Source: Ligula intestinalis (lineage: Eukaryota; Platyhelminthes; Cestoda; Diphyllobothriidea; Diphyllobothriidae). Taken from it: a stretch of DNA of 64,000 bases. The notes beneath the pieces are model-generated. The model searched no databases and had not been told where the DNA came from. It saw only the letters and a list, made by a program, of their open reading frames with translations. Of this stretch, positions 25,281 to 39,014 are shown piece after piece. The first letter of the stretch is position 1. Each line of letters begins with the position of its first letter. The position numbers were made by a program, and so were the translations under genes. The stretch is from positions 98,354,357 through 98,418,356 of the forward strand of contig JAYGXS010000002.1 of assembly GCA_036362985.1 (NCBI GenBank), read 5' to 3'.

Positions 25281-28200
25281 TACAGCTGGCTTCGTGCACA
25301 GTCATATAGCAGCATGCTGTCATCCATGCTAGATATGTAAAACAGCACGGAACCATGAATTCTCTCGACGAAGTTATGCCAAAAGTCAAAATCGAGTGAT
25401 CTGAACCCTTCTTAACAACTGCTACGTGTTTCCACATGGTGTTTACCAAAATATGCTTTATTTTATTATGTTTCTATTCCAACAGCTTGGAATATTTGTG
25501 TTACACAAACCACCGCGACCAAAGGCGCATGAGGAACAGGAGCGAAACAAATGGTCAGATGGAAGAGAAGCAAACTGCAAGTTTCAACCACATTGATAAA
25601 TATATGTCATGCGCAAAAATTGCCCTTAAGGAGGAAGGTATTTGTCAGTGAACCCCGTGCAAGCATTAAATAAATGGGTTTTCATCACCTGACTATATCA
25701 GTATACATTTAAACCTTTACTTTTGCTTTCCCTAGATTAACGCTTGTAAGATGTATAGGTCCAAGTTTAGCAAGAAGGCACGTGCTTATAAAGAAGGGCA
25801 TACCCTTAGGTAAGTCGAGACGTATCACTTACTGAGACATTAGATTACGTAAAGCGCCTTAACAACAGTTTTTACGTAGTATTTTCTGAACGAAGCTCTT
25901 TTATTAAGTACAGTATATTAGACTGCATACGCCAATAATGCAGCATAAATGTTAACCCAAACCTAGACAAATTATTACTTTCTAGTATGATAACAATATG
26001 TTTTACTAATTGGTTCTTTTTAAAAGCAAACTGTGACCCTTTAATAGTATGACAATAACAAACTAACATTACACATACATACGATTCTGTAATAATAGTA
26101 CAATAATAAACTTAGATAAATGAATATGACGTACTAAGAACTTATGTGACAGTGATAAAGTAAACTGAGCAAGGCCCAGAATTGATTCCTACCGAAACAT
26201 TAAGTTTGGGGGGAATAGAATAAACAGTAAAGAAAATTCGTAAAAGCTGCAAAGTGGAAATACGTTTGAATTTTTTTAAACGGACCCACTTGGAAAACGT
26301 TGTTTCACACGTTAATTGAGGTTTTGCGCATCGATCCTTATCTCGGACTGTACTTACGTAACGCCGAACGCTTAGTTGATGCGGAAGATCTCGTAGCCAC
26401 CATGTCCAGTTTTATTTTCAGGAATATTCTGACACATCAATTTTGGTCATCCTTTTTTTTCGCAAAACGTTGAACAATAATTAACGTTAAAAACATCTAC
26501 AGATAACTAAATCAACAACACTTCTGAATCAAGTAGAAAAAAATGCCAATATCAGTTATATTCCCACCACCCATTCTAATACCCCACCAATATAACGCTT
26601 ATAATAGTCGTTTCGTAAGACAAATTACTGAAAATATGTGAGCAGGGAGTGCACTATGAGATGATTGACTGCCCTAAATGTTAAACAGCTCAAAAATGTT
26701 AGGCACTTCTGTACATAACAGCTTAATTAAGAGCCATAACAGGGCGCACAGTGCACCATTCGGACCAAAAAGATAGAACTATGCCATGCGCTGCACTATA
26801 CCGAAAAAAAGCACTTGCGTAGCATCTACGACAATCACTCACCCCCATGGCCGTAGTATTAAAAATCAAGAAGACTGGTTGGTGCAGGCCCATACACATG
26901 GACTAATACAATCGGGAGAACTCAACATACCATGGGCATGGCAATTGTAATTGCAATGAATTTAGCGCTCAGTTTGAAACCTTTCAAGCCTCATACTCTT
27001 TAAAGCGCGGAACATACACTCTGCCGATGATCTTCATATATCTTTATCTATTAGCCTGTGAAAGAGAGTGCGGTGTTATTACTAGCTTGCCCTTTTTTCG
27101 CCCTTATGATCAAACACAATTACACTATTCTCATCTGATACAACGAAAGGTGCTTATGTCTCGTAAATAAATAGTTGATTGTTGGCTGCGTAGAAGCCTG
27201 CCCTGTGCAGTAAGTGCAACTCCAGTGAGTTCCTTAAAAAATTTCGTTTACTAAAGAAAATATGTTTGCTTAAGAGGTTCTTGCGCCAACATATTTTAAC
27301 GTTCTGTGCACATTAGTTGCACGCTTTGGTGCAAAACTGGGGGCGAAAAATGTCAAGTTAATGATGCTTGCGTTTCGTGCGTCAAATGTTTAGGAAAGAA
27401 ACGCGAGGAAATGCAATAAAGCATTGGCGTTGACACTAAGCGTAAGCTGAGCTCTGTGTCACATGACTTTATAACAAAAGACGTCGATGCCCTTAAGTTA
27501 ATGCAGAAAATACTCTTGATTATTTGTTGAGCACATTTAAAATTATGTCTGTTAGCACTTTTTTGATGAACGTTCACCGTCCATTTGCGGAACACAGATG
27601 ACCAACTGTCACTTCCCCTTGGACCTTACTGCTCTGCCCAGACTAATGCGTTAGCTGATAGTATTGTCGTCAAAGCAAGATAGACATGAGTGATAATTGC
27701 TCTCTCATTAGCCGTCATCAGCCAGTCATTCATAGCTCTAAGCGCTGTACCAGCCGATGTTTGTACACACAAACTTGCTGATTCGAGTTTCAGGCCGCAA
27801 ACAGCGTGCTTCGAGTCCTTTTCGGCAATCGTATGTGTGCAAAATAATCACATTGGGGGTGCGTATGAACTCCTTACATTTATTATCCTTTGAGCGTTGC
27901 GAATCTGAACAAAAATGTTGATTTACAATGCAAATCATGCAAAAACTTAAACATACGCACTTTTTTATCAAACCAATTCATCTAAGAAGGTAGTTCGCAT
28001 GCCAGTTTCGAAAAGTGGCCTGAGTGAGTTAGTTGAAAGCAGCCAACCATTGCACAATAGCCACATTGTATGCACATGGGGTAAGGCGTAGTCAGAAGTA
28101 TTAAATATCGTCTGCCTTTTTAATCGGATTTCTACCAGAAGACCATAGGTTACCGTTTAACCAACTTGTGTGCACCTTAACAATAACAGCGGTCAAGACA

Positions 28201-28620
28201 TGCTTGCAGATATATAATTAAACTACACAGCATTACCCTTTGTCTCTAGGACTGAGTGAAAAACAACTGAGAAACTAACGCATCACCTCACCTCTGAAAG
28301 TCATCAATTTGAGCGTTTCTCTTCGTGCGTCCTCAAGCAACGGTGCTTATGACTTCAAACATTGAGCACTACTGTTGTCGTTAATATTCAACTAAATGTA
28401 GGCCAGGAATAAACAGCCAGAATTCAATGGATATGCTCTCTAAAATGGTGAAAGCGAAAGCCAATTTGGTAGTGAACGCGCTTCATTAAAACGGATATAC
28501 AGGACGTTTACTCCTTAGGAAGATCAGCGAACGCACTTGATACCTAAATCGCAAAGAAGAAAGATCGGTGTACACATATGTACTTATATTTATTCCGATC
28601 AACAACCGACAAAACATTGA

Positions 28621-28690
28621 GCCCGATAGCTCGGTGGTTAGGGCGTTCGCCCCTGACCAGACTGACACGGGCTCAAAACTCGAGTGTGCT
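28621..28690 (+). repeat. tRNA-derived SINE head
   Basis: Shows a good RNA polymerase III A box (TAGCTCGGTGGTTA, 28627-28640) and a B-box-like GGCTCAAAACT (28670-28680) at tRNA spacing, and a D-stem pairing GCTC with GGGC. The acceptor stem does not close, so it is not a functional tRNA gene. The tail beyond 28690 is unique to my eye. Confidence 0.5.
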
Positions 28691-31600
28691 TTGCCTTGTG
28701 ATGTAAAAGCATAGCTCGTTCATTTCTGAAGGCAATCAAAGCTCGTCAAAATAGATGCATTCCTTCGTAAAAGAGTGAAGCTTATCCTGATCACAAAGAG
28801 TGGGTCGGTAGTTCCTTAGCTGAACATCAGAAAGCTGCTGAATGTAGACGAGTGGGGCAATTTTCTCAGTACTGTTTGAGGTCATTTATGCATATTCGTC
28901 ATTCTTTCGAACTATGCGTCACTTCATCCGAATATCCCAGCGGAGTCAAGACTGACATTTGACAATCGAAAAACGTTTCAACTATTTTAATCAGCCAAAA
29001 GTGTACAAGCATAAATAGCCCGCCAGCTTTACTGACCAGCCACACAGTATACGTAAAATATTACTAAGAATTCTTTCGTTTACTTTTAGGACGTCCGTAT
29101 CGCAATTAAAACCTTCAACGTTTACTTAAAATTTGGACTGCTACTGAATATATAAACACGGCCTTAACAGGTAGCCATAATAGAGTGCTGTAAGCTGGCA
29201 ATTTTGAACGGATTTAACACTAGCATTTCTCTCGTCAACAGCGTCCTTCAAGGAATCGCGCCACTGAAAGGATATTTTGTCTAAATCAACTTCCAAAACC
29301 TTGCTTCTCTCAGCAAGACAATTGACATGCTTCCCAGGTACTAATTTGAGACCCTTGACTGGCCCAAGTGTTCTGAACGCCCAATTATATGCTTTAAGCC
29401 GTCTAATGAAAAGAAAGAAAATCACATGGTTTTCTATTTGACTTCACTGTACTCGTTTTCCCTGAAAACACTGGAGGATAATTTCCTAATATAATATTTC
29501 CCTCTAATTATTCCAACTGACTTCAATTTATATAACTACTCTCATATTGTATGCACCATCTTCCGCATAGCACAATGCAAGTTTTTGATGTGAATGTCTA
29601 TATTTGTTTGTGGAAGTATGTTTTTATTCTCGCATACATGTTATAGCTTGATTCATTTTGTCTGTCTTAAAATTATACAACTTTCTCGCGTGACAGGCTA
29701 GGGATAGCAGGCTAAATCAAGCCTTATATAATAAAGGTTGACATTTGTCGATTAGATTAACATATGTTTTTGGTGCGAAGGAATTGATTCAGGCACAATG
29801 GACTTACATATAATTTGGTGCTTATGAACTAGTTAAAGGCTAAGGTTTATGGTGTACAAAAGTGTCAGGTAATTCGGGTTAGGAGGTTTGTTTTCATACA
29901 TTGTTTTAATGTTTGACATATACCGGCCAGAAATATTTAGCGTTAGCGATTATTAGTGACCTTTACATGCACGGTTTATTCAGTTGTACTAATAACTCTG
30001 ACTTTGGTTTATGGTTTGGGTTTTGACATTTAGTTGCTAGTTTCAGTAAATTGAAGCCCAGCATTCGTAAACGATGTTATATACACTTCTCGTTTAACTT
30101 CGAAAATCACAACATATTCGGACGCGCTGCTTCTTACTTTTGTGAAAAAGTATATTTTTATGTAAAAAGGTCCGCTGTTATGTACGTTTAAGGCAATTTT
30201 TACCCTAATGTATGACCTTCTCATGACTTGTGACATCTATTTGCATACGCCACATCCGAAGTATTTGTTTAAATGTTAACAGTTGAACTTATGTGTAATT
30301 GCTCCTGTAATATATCGGTATAATTTAAGTGGAAACATTAGCAATAAATAATACAATTTAAATAGAGGGTTGCGAGCTAAGCGTGCGAGCTCAGGAGCAC
30401 GGTTTTCGCTTTGGGAGTAGAGTTGATCCGTAAGGTTAAAGACCATGGTAAATGTTAAGGAAGTTAAGTTTGTGGTATTCGCTAAGGAATATAATGTTAG
30501 GCATCGACATCTCATTGCTACACATAGCAATATCTTGCAAAGAATTAGCAGTCGATTTCCTTCGGCAACAACGCTTTATCTATTCGCGTAGCCAACTAAG
30601 GCACACTTTTTTGATGACTGATTGATAACGAGCCAGGTGACGTTCAGAATGACCCAATTTAGCTTAACAAACAATAAGTTGCGGAGTCCCACTTCCATTA
30701 ATAGTACGGGCAGGTCAACTTGTCATCAATCACGGTCGGAAGTGACGATACGTTTTTAAACAAAGCAACAATAGCTGATTGCGTATAAAAAACTATAATA
30801 TGCAGTTTGTAAAAAAGTACTTTATTTTGGGAAATATCACTGTCATTAAAGAGTGCCATGTATCGACGGTGAATGCGAAACTTTTGCGACAAGATGCATA
30901 TATTAGCTGACCACTTAAGCGGTACCATGGTCTTTACGCAATTGCGACCAAATAACGATATTCAGATTGACAGAAAGTGTCTGCAGATGTAACAACTGAC
31001 ACCGTAGCTCATCCTGCTACTCCGCAATATGTCAAATTAGCACACTTACCTTCTTTAAATGATGATTGCTGACGCAAGTGTGATGTGGATGAATATCGTC
31101 TGGGGTTCTGAATGTAAATGCGAGATGGAATAGTCAGCACTATTTTAAGGTTCAGCAGCTTTGTTGGAATATAATAAACTCAGCAAGCGGACGCACAAAA
31201 CTGTTCGCTAGCGACATCTCACCACTCTTTTTATCTAAAGTGACCAAGAGCCTGTCCAGACGGTGATGTCGGCTTAACCATATGAAGTTAAGGTCCCCGT
31301 TGCTAAAAATACAGAGGGAGTGGGTCGCCGCGTAAGCAGATTATTGTTTCCGTAGTCGTGTGCCTGAATGTTGAAATACATCAAACCCAAGTTTTGTCGA
31401 CGCGCAAAATCACAAATGCATTGATAAATCTGTGCCTTGTTCTGACTGGCTCTTCTGATCTTGACGCATCTAAAACGATAACACATCAACTACAATTTAA
31501 TTCAAAAGACGGATGCATTCTTCTTGGCAAAAATGATAGCAAAAACCCATTTAATCAATAATCAAAATTTGAAAAATGGAAGTCCATAGGCTGTAAGATC

Positions 31601-34154
31601 CAGAGTAAAAAATATCTACAATTTAGCGAAAAATATCGATGAACAAAATTGATCACCCGATAAAGCAGTGCATTTCTTCTGCTTGCGTACAGGACGATAA
31701 AATATTACCTTAACATATTTAAAATGACAGCATAGTAGATTGCATATTTGATTAAAATGGACGGTCCAAATTTGAGAAGGTGATATAACACATATTGAAG
31801 TTTGTTAACTTTATTCAGTTGGTTAATTTTAATACAAATTGTTCTACAATGCCAATCCTTAATTCGAAGCAGTGCATTGATGTAAATTAGAGTCGGAATA
31901 GGGCCGAATCTAACGTTTTGTGCAGTCGAGTTTTTTTCTACGATACTACATGCTGCGGAAAAGCAAAATCTTGTTTGTACGTGCTGTTAAAATAACCGCC
32001 ACTAGTTAATATCAAAAAAACACTATTAGTCATGCATGTTCCAACAACATATAATACACATCTTATTAATGGCAAATTGTTCTAAGCCAGTGAAAAGAAT
32101 TCAGTGTAGGCACAACCTTAAAAACAATCTACAGTTCATAGAATTCCAACTTTCGAAACTATTACAATAAAGTATGCTAGAGGGAAATCCCTTTTAATTC
32201 ATAGAATATGGTACTTTTATGATTCAACCTTGCAAAGTCATCTAAATATACTTGACACTACCCTCAACGTCCATAAAAAACCTCAAGAAATGCATTACAC
32301 TCGAAGAGTCCAATTAAGCAAAATAATTATCCATAAACTAGAAAACAGAAAATATTAATTGACCGTTTACTCTATTTATGTCTAAACGCGATGAAATCCT
32401 AGATTCCTCTACAATAATGTACACACTATATCTTCATTAAACTCTGCGTTAAATCCGACACCAAAATGGCTTAAAGTTCATACTGAAGTTAACACATAAT
32501 CAAAGCAACCTTATAAATAATATGTTGAATAACCAAAACAACAAGCAGACGATATACAGCACTTAAGCGAAGACGGCCTGCCGAACACATTTCCATACCA
32601 CAAGATATGCAATCATATGGAATGCCGAAACGAATGAAATTTGTAAAAGTCATATTATTGCATTGTTCTTCGACTTTAAACGAAGGTTAATTCAAACGTA
32701 TTATAAAGGAAAATATTTTTTTCTACAACTATACTAAAACCTTTAGTGCTTTCTCATATAACGTTTTTATATAATAAATATTTAGATGTATATGTTAGCA
32801 AGAAATCTTACTTTTATGTCACATCCAATTTATCGTTATCCTGCCGATGGACAAAAATTTTAGTTGACGTATCGTGCAAATCCATATATGCGGATAGTGC
32901 AATGTCTTCAGCTGTTTATTTAGTCTCCAAACTCACCCAGGGTTAATCCATCTTGGTTTGATGCAATGACAGTTTTTCCAGAGACAACGTACTGTTACTA
33001 TGAATCAGTATAATGCTTGGCTATTTATTTGCATGCTTTGCTAGTATTGCACCTTTGAATTCAGGTTCTCTGCACTAAAAAGAATTTTCTATTTAGCACA
33101 CTATATACCAAGCATTTGACAAAGAAAACAAAAAAGTAACTGAAAAAGAAGGGGCGTGTTTTAGGTTATTTTCGGCGTTTCGCAATTTCTGAAGGCACCG
33201 AAGATCTGCTTTGCGAATAAACATTTCTATAATTATCTGGTTGCCATTAGCAAACGTACCTCAAAGACTACACAAATATAGCCACGCCTACTAATTGTTG
33301 TAAAAACACATTATATAATGAAAGACAATTGCAGGCTCTTCCGTTACCTGCGTGATCTACATTCCGTTTCATAGAGGAGGATAAGAATGTGAGAATTTCC
33401 AGACATTATTATTTTCGAAGTTAAATGGACCAGTGGTGCGTTATTCGTTTGCTGTTTTAAACGAACGCCCTTCACTTACCGTTTAACGGGAGATTTAGCT
33501 ACTGATCCCAATCTTTATATTTTTCGGATTCACTGTTATTTCAAGCCTAAATTGGTAAACGAAAATACACGTATTTTTATATACTTTTTTATTTTTCAAT
33601 ACCACAAAACTTTAAAAGTCAATAAAATTGCTCTCCAATCGATCAATGTTTCTTGCCAGTCACTTCTTTAGACACTTATTTGCTCTATATTAAGACATTT
33701 GCCTAACGTTTTGCCCATTAAAAAACCAATTTAGCTTGCGGAATGCGTGATAGGTGGTATGAAGTTCGATGTCCCCATTTTGTGGCCCATTTATCTTTTT
33801 CGCAAAACTTTTATTAACTCGAGAGTTGCGCACGCTGAGGTCATTCAATTAAGCTCTCAGGTTTTCGTCCACTGTCTTTGCATTAAAATTCTCTCAAATT
33901 TTGTAATGTATATGTATGCGAATATTCCTCCCTAAGTTGCATATTTTCATTATGCGCCTACGCGCTTGCATACTTCTTTCGTTGACAGTTTTCATCATTC
34001 GCTTTTATTTGTTTATTAAAGTTAGTTGCTTTGTAGGCCTCAAGAACAAAAGTAATATGGGAGCTCGTCAATACGGACTTCTCAGTAGCACTTACCAGCC
34101 TGCATTTCTGGCCGGACGTGGGGTCATGTACCGTCCATAATATAGATGACTTTG

Positions 34155-34186
34155 CACTGTAAACGAAATAAATTTTGTTTACAGTG
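34155..34186. repeat. Perfect 10-bp inverted repeat with A/T loop
   Basis: CACTGTAAAC at 34155-34164 and GTTTACAGTG at 34177-34186, with a 12-nt A/T-rich loop that can extend the stem. No obvious promoter or gene is attached. It could be a hairpin from a small inverted-repeat element. Confidence 0.45.
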
Positions 34187-34602
34187 TAATGAAAATATTC
34201 TAAATTCTCACAATATTTAGAATATAGTATGTCAATGTAATGTTTAAAGTCACTTACTACTTCCATCCTCCCAGTAGGACAATGCAGTTCAAAATGTTCT
34301 AACGTATTTATGAAAAGTTCATGCTGATGTGAACTCAAGCCCCTAATTATGCATTAAACGTTTAAGGGTGTTTCAATTTCTAATACGACCTATCGGCGTT
34401 TGCACTTTTTATATAGAACAGAACTAAAATGGAGCAGAATAGTTCTTAAGTCCTTCTAAAAAGCATTCTCGTAAAATGGGCAAAAAACCTATTTTACCAT
34501 TGTATACCCTCTCGCAGATTGTGAGAGGAATTTACATGTCCTTGTGGATGCTAATGAATTGGCGTTCGGATCAGTAACTAGCAGTCAGGGCCCCTGCACC
34601 TT

Positions 34603-34715
34603 TTCAAACAACGAGACCGAACACCACGGTCGTCTATTACCAAGCACGTACTAGACAGCGGTCATTCTGTGGACACCGAAACAGTGTTACCTTGTCTTTT
34701 TTTAAACTAGTCAAA
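34603..34715 (+). pseudogene. PLE GIY-YIG C-terminal relic
   Basis: Reads FKQRDRTPRSSITKHVLDSG then HSVDTETVL, closely matching the PLE copy at 48320-48420 (FKQENRSPRSSITEHLLDTG, HSVDPITSF). The frame stops at about 34709. Only the distal half of the endonuclease survives. Confidence 0.7.
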
Positions 34716-36057
34716 CCGTACGCTTTGTGCCAACTGCATAAATACTGCGGGTAAACCTTAACTACGAGCAGTTTGATCATGCGCGAAACCTCCAATTTCC
34801 ACGGTCGAACTAACCCACATAGCATTGTAATTCGTTACTTAGTTTTTATTTTCAAGTGACTTTCGTTAACTTCTCTCAAACCCTACCATTCTCCGTGCAC
34901 GATGATTTAACACAGTGTCATTCACCTGATTATATTGTAAAACAAAGTATGAACTTTGCTTTTTATGTCATTCATTTTGTGAAATTTAAAACATTCGTAT
35001 GTCCTCTTCGTTTTCATTCTTAGGAGGCGACAAAAATGAACATGAGTATTTGTGACGAAAGTAATTGATGTCAAAACGCGTTACTTAAATCGAGGCACAA
35101 ATTGCAGCGTTGTCAAGTAGACATTTAAAATATATATTTAACGGAGTTTGATGCTTTGCAAAAGTACTAGGCATTAGGATTTGAGTGTGAAACCCGCAGG
35201 CTTAGTGCTATCGCTAATTATGGTGTTCATTTTGCCGAAATTCACTACCTAAGTCTCTCATAGTCTAAGTGGTATGTACATTTTCAAACCCACGGACTGT
35301 ATGCCAAAGAGGTGTCTTATCCGTGTGACACCATATATGTTGGTGGCCCCAAGACATCCACTCAATGTAAAATTAGACATGCCAGCGACTTCCAGAAATA
35401 ACAATTATGCTCGTTGAATTGTTTGCAGACGGAGGACCTGAAGGCTGTTAATTTTGATGCTTTACTTCCCAAACTGTAGAGATTAAATTTTCAAGCCGTC
35501 GCAATGGAGCAGGCCAGCATCAAACAGTTTGTTCACGACTGGAACTATGGCTTTAGATAGAGAAGAAAGTCAGGGTGCGCCAATGTGGTTCCAGGTTTTG
35601 GCAGTAGAACTTAACGTCTGCCTTAAATTGCATAATTGAATAAATGGTAAAATTCGGTTTAAAAGTATTCGAATCATTAAAATCTTTTCCTAATTATGAG
35701 GTTCCTAGTCCGAACATATCGTTTACGCTAATTTTTTTGTTTTTCCTACAGTGATTCGTAGCTATTGCAGAATTATATAAAAAGTGTTTCTCTATTCGCC
35801 TAAACGTTGGCTTTGAGTGATTTTTTTCTTTAAAAGAATGAAGACAGCACGACTTTACTTAATTTTAAGGCAAATGAAGCAGTCAATAGGTTTCATTAGT
35901 ACTCGACAATTCGAAAAATGTAGAAAACCTAAATATAGTATTTACTTACGCATTTAAATCTCTGAGTGTTTGATTTTCTTCAAATCGTGTTAACAAAAAA
36001 AATGTTGCTTCAGGTTTCATTAAATATATTGCAAGGTATAGAGGCAGTCAAATGTTG
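34716..36057. other. Non-coding stretch
   Basis: AT-rich, no feature recognised before the 3' end of the family A2 element. Confidence 0.4.
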
Positions 36058-36564
36058 TATAATAATAATAATAATTTGAATAATTAAGGCCCAAGGGGCC
36101 TGTCGTTACAAACTTAGTGCTATTGTCAAAATAAAAATGATGATGATAAGCAATGAAATCTTTTAAAGTAATTGTCCTGGGCAGTAAAAAATCTCATAAA
36201 TCAGTGGATGAGTTCAGCGGGCAACCGAGTTCACAATAAGTTTAGGAGAATAAACTGCCTTAATAGGTAACAGTGTTTGATGTGGTTTGTTTGGGACCTG
36301 ATGTTGAGGGTTCGGGACGTTTATGGTCATTGGAAAAATAATATATCGTTGAGTTAAGAGAAGGTCATCCGGGACAAAAGGAGAAGGCAGTAGAAGTTAA
36401 GGCAACATCATCAAGTTGCGACCCACCAGATTCCAGAGCCAATCTCGAAGACCACAGCGAAGATTGCAAAACGGAGAAGAATTCGCAGCCCTTGGAAGTG
36501 ATGCTTGACTCTGCAGAGGGAAATGCTTACATATATAGAAACCATTTTAGTATCCTGGGCAGAG

Positions 36565-38450
36565 CTTCAAATGCCAGGAGGACCCTTTTCAATATCTACG
36601 AACTTGCATGTTTGGAAAGGAAACAGACATTGACGACTTTATTTCCTCGACATTTAAATGCTCATGTAATTTGCCTTTAAAAATCGAAAGTGTAGATAAC
36701 AGTCTAATATCGAGAGGAAGTTGACGCTGTAACTTACCATACTAACAGCCTAGGTACTTGCTAAAAGGCCCAGACACCTGTTTCGCCGGTATTCTGCTGC
36801 TGCTTGACACGCCTGCGAGGGCTCCAGCTCATTAGTGGGCCTTTTTGCAAGTACCTAGTCTGTTAGTATGGTAAGTTACAACGTCAATTTATACTACTTA
36901 CGACTGTCTGATGGCAGCATGTGTATATTTCACAGGGTTTGACGGGTTTCAACACGAATATACACTTACATTTTCGGTCTACGCCCATAGACCTTAAATA
37001 TACTGATACATACCATGATCAGAAATTAATTTCTCTGGAGGTTAAAGAGCTGAAATTTCGAAACCAGTGTATCAACCAGAAAGCAGATAGGGAAAGCTGG
37101 GCGACCCACTGATGAGCCAGAGCCATCGCAGCTGTGTCAAGCATCGGCAGAATACGGGTAAAACACGTATCTGGGCCTTTTAGCAAGTACCTAGCCTGTT
37201 AGTATGGTAAGTTACAACGTCAATTCATACTACCAACGACTGTCTGATGGCAGCATGTGTATATTTCACATGGGTTGAGGTGTTTTTAATGCGAATATAC
37301 ACTTACAATTTCGGTCTACGCCTAGAGACCTTAAATATACTGATATATACCGTGATCAGAAATTAATTTCCCTGGAGATTAAAAAGCTGATCGAGGTTGT
37401 TCCAAATAAAAGCATGTTTGGAGAAAAAAAAACGAGAACGGTTAGATGTGGAGCTACGGGGTGCTAAAATTATCATGGAGGAGTTACGAAGGGCGTGAGG
37501 TCGGTCTACCGGAAGGAGAGCGTAATTTTGTGGGAGATAAGGACTATTGTTAACGCGACACAGAAAGCATAGAACAGCTTCGAGTCTTGTTACCCAAATA
37601 AATTTAATGTTTGCTAATTTAAATCTATCTGTGTAACGCATACCAGACCCAGAAAATATTTTACTAGTAAAAACTCGCTGATCTTTTTTTAATCTTACTA
37701 CTGTCATGCTGGTTCATGCGGACAAAACGTGGACAGTAGTATTCTAGTATAGGGAGAACAAACATGCAGTATAGTTTTAACTTCATTTCTGGAAGGAAAA
37801 AATTATGCGATATAAACCCACATATCTGTGAGGCCTTGGCAGAAATTCGAGCTGCATGTGGTGATAATGCAAGCTTATTCGTGTAAGAAAGACCCAAATC
37901 CTTTTCGTAGATCTTTCTAACAGTGGACCTTTTTGGAAGGTAATGGGTCCAGGAAGCCTTGTGGTACCAAAACTCAAGAAACTACATTTTGATGGAGAAA
38001 ACTCCATCTGCCATGTTGCGCTCCAACTTGAGAGAGTACGCAAGTCTGCGTTAACTTTATCAACACAAGTACTTGCCGTGTCCTTAGAAAATGAGTAAAT
38101 ACACTTAAGGTCATCAGCATAAATGAAATTTTCCGAATTATTTAGCACTGTTGACATTTCATTTGTGTAAAGAATGAAAATGGGGGACCTAAAACCGTGC
38201 CTTGTAATGCACCACTCGTGATCGGCTGAAGCATCGAGTAGCTATTGCCTACTAAGACCTTCTGGCTGCGGTTTGACAGGTAGGAGGCAATGAAATCGAG
38301 GAGGGGAGGCCTGATGCCTAGGGCTTCCAGTTTCGCTAAAAGGCGCCTATGCGGCACCTTACCAAAAGCTTTACTAAGGTAAAAGTAAATCACGACGATT
38401 GATTGCTGTTCATTACGAAGTGAAGTTACCAGGTTAAGGAATGATATGCA
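36565..38450 (-). pseudogene. Family A2 reverse transcriptase, interrupted
   Basis: Reads FYLSKAFGKVPHRRLL (about 38340-38390; the usual KAFDKVPH has Gly for Asp), GALQGTVLGP, then after a frameshift FIYADDLKCIYSF (catalytic YADD, about 38100-38125) and WSATWQMEFSPSKCSF. Further frames give the C-terminal region up to AFIWNNL at about 37390. There the insert begins; the remaining C-terminus (LPLDIRLLSTLSIFKGKLHE) follows at 36717 going left, in line with family A (NNIPLEIRMSSNLAGFKVKL). Several frameshifts, so inactive. Confidence 0.78.
36718..37380. mobile_element. Composite inverted-repeat insertion inside family A2 RT
   Basis: About 660 bp separating the codons for WNNL from PLDIR in the RT. 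It holds a ~48-bp motif (core TACTTGC...TTAGTATGGTAAGTTACA) three times: inverted at 36724-36771, direct at 36837-36890 and direct at 37165-37215. The two direct copies are each followed by the same ~160-200 bp (ACTGTCTGATGGCAGCATGT, later ACCTTAAATATACTGATA). The inverted pair at the left could form a hairpin with a ~65-nt loop. No ORF of note. I read it as a non-autonomous element with partial internal duplication. Confidence 0.6.
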
Positions 38451-39014
38451 ACATAAGAAGCCATGTTATGCAGCACATGCTTTTGTCAGCGGTCAAATCT
38501 CCCTAAAGAGCTGGCATTTTATAGTGACTGAAATGCATTTAGAAAATTATTCATAATAATCAGTAATACAACTTTAGGAAATGCCCATGATCAAGGGACT
38601 ATCAATCTTTCCCTTATAGTAAGACGTAACTCGACTGTTTGGCCAAACTGTGAGCATCTAAATTCTAAGGTGGCCTCAGATTAATCAAAGGAAAATAATA
38701 GGGTCCCGTTATGCCCTGGTGGTCAAAACCGAGTACTTTCCGTCTGCAAAATAACTAATCGTTACATGTGGGATGTAGAATAGGTAAATAAAGTAGGAAA
38801 TCTTATTATAACGTCTCGATTATAAGTCACAATTAGGCAGTCCAACGCAATCCACGGGCTAACTATTCCTACATGGGTCATATTTCTGCTCACAAGCGAC
38901 AAAAGGGTGAGTCCGTGGTTCATTGATTGTCTTCCTATTCATGACCAAACATGGAAAGTTAAAATGTCGGGTTGTGGTACACTATAGACAAGACAAAACT
39001 AGCTGAGGACGTCA

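Larger units (their letters stand above)
25281..34600. other. Long non-coding AT-rich stretch
   Basis: More than 9 kb with no protein family recognised on either strand; open frames are all below about 130 codons, with no similarity known to me. It contains one tRNA-like SINE head (28621-28690) and one strong hairpin (34155-34186), listed separately. An exon of an unknown host gene could hide here, but I see no evidence for one. Confidence 0.4.
36058..38580 (-). mobile_element. Family A2 CR1-like element, copy a (RT and 3'UTR, with nested insert)
   Basis: Minus-strand 5'-truncated copy. Its 3' end is marked by an AAT-type microsatellite (about 36058-36075) next to a terminal AAGGCCCAAGGGGCC block related to the family A terminus. 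RT sequence occupies about 37381-38450 and resumes at 36565-36717. The gap between them is a ~660-bp insert listed separately. Subfamily A2 differs from A by fixed changes shared with the copy at 47876-49107 (for example SMLQPITSG and STVLNNSENF). The 5' limit fades between 38450 and 38580. Confidence 0.75.

Noticed and set aside
25195..25449. 84-codon minus-strand frame
   Set aside because: It overlaps, in antisense, the PLE relic at 24962-25280 and has no known motif.
29141..29425. 94-codon minus-strand frame that looks mildly exon-like
   Set aside because: No family is recognised and no supporting splice or neighbour evidence was found; not listed as a gene.
33958..34338. 126-codon minus-strand frame
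   Set aside because: Low-information composition, spans the 34155-34186 palindrome, and has no recognisable domain.
36058..36075. AAT microsatellites here and at 47880, 49463, 54449 and 58950 as possible CRISPR-like or independent simple repeats
   Set aside because: Most mark 3' ends of CR1-like elements; there is no repeat-spacer structure, and the genome is eukaryotic.
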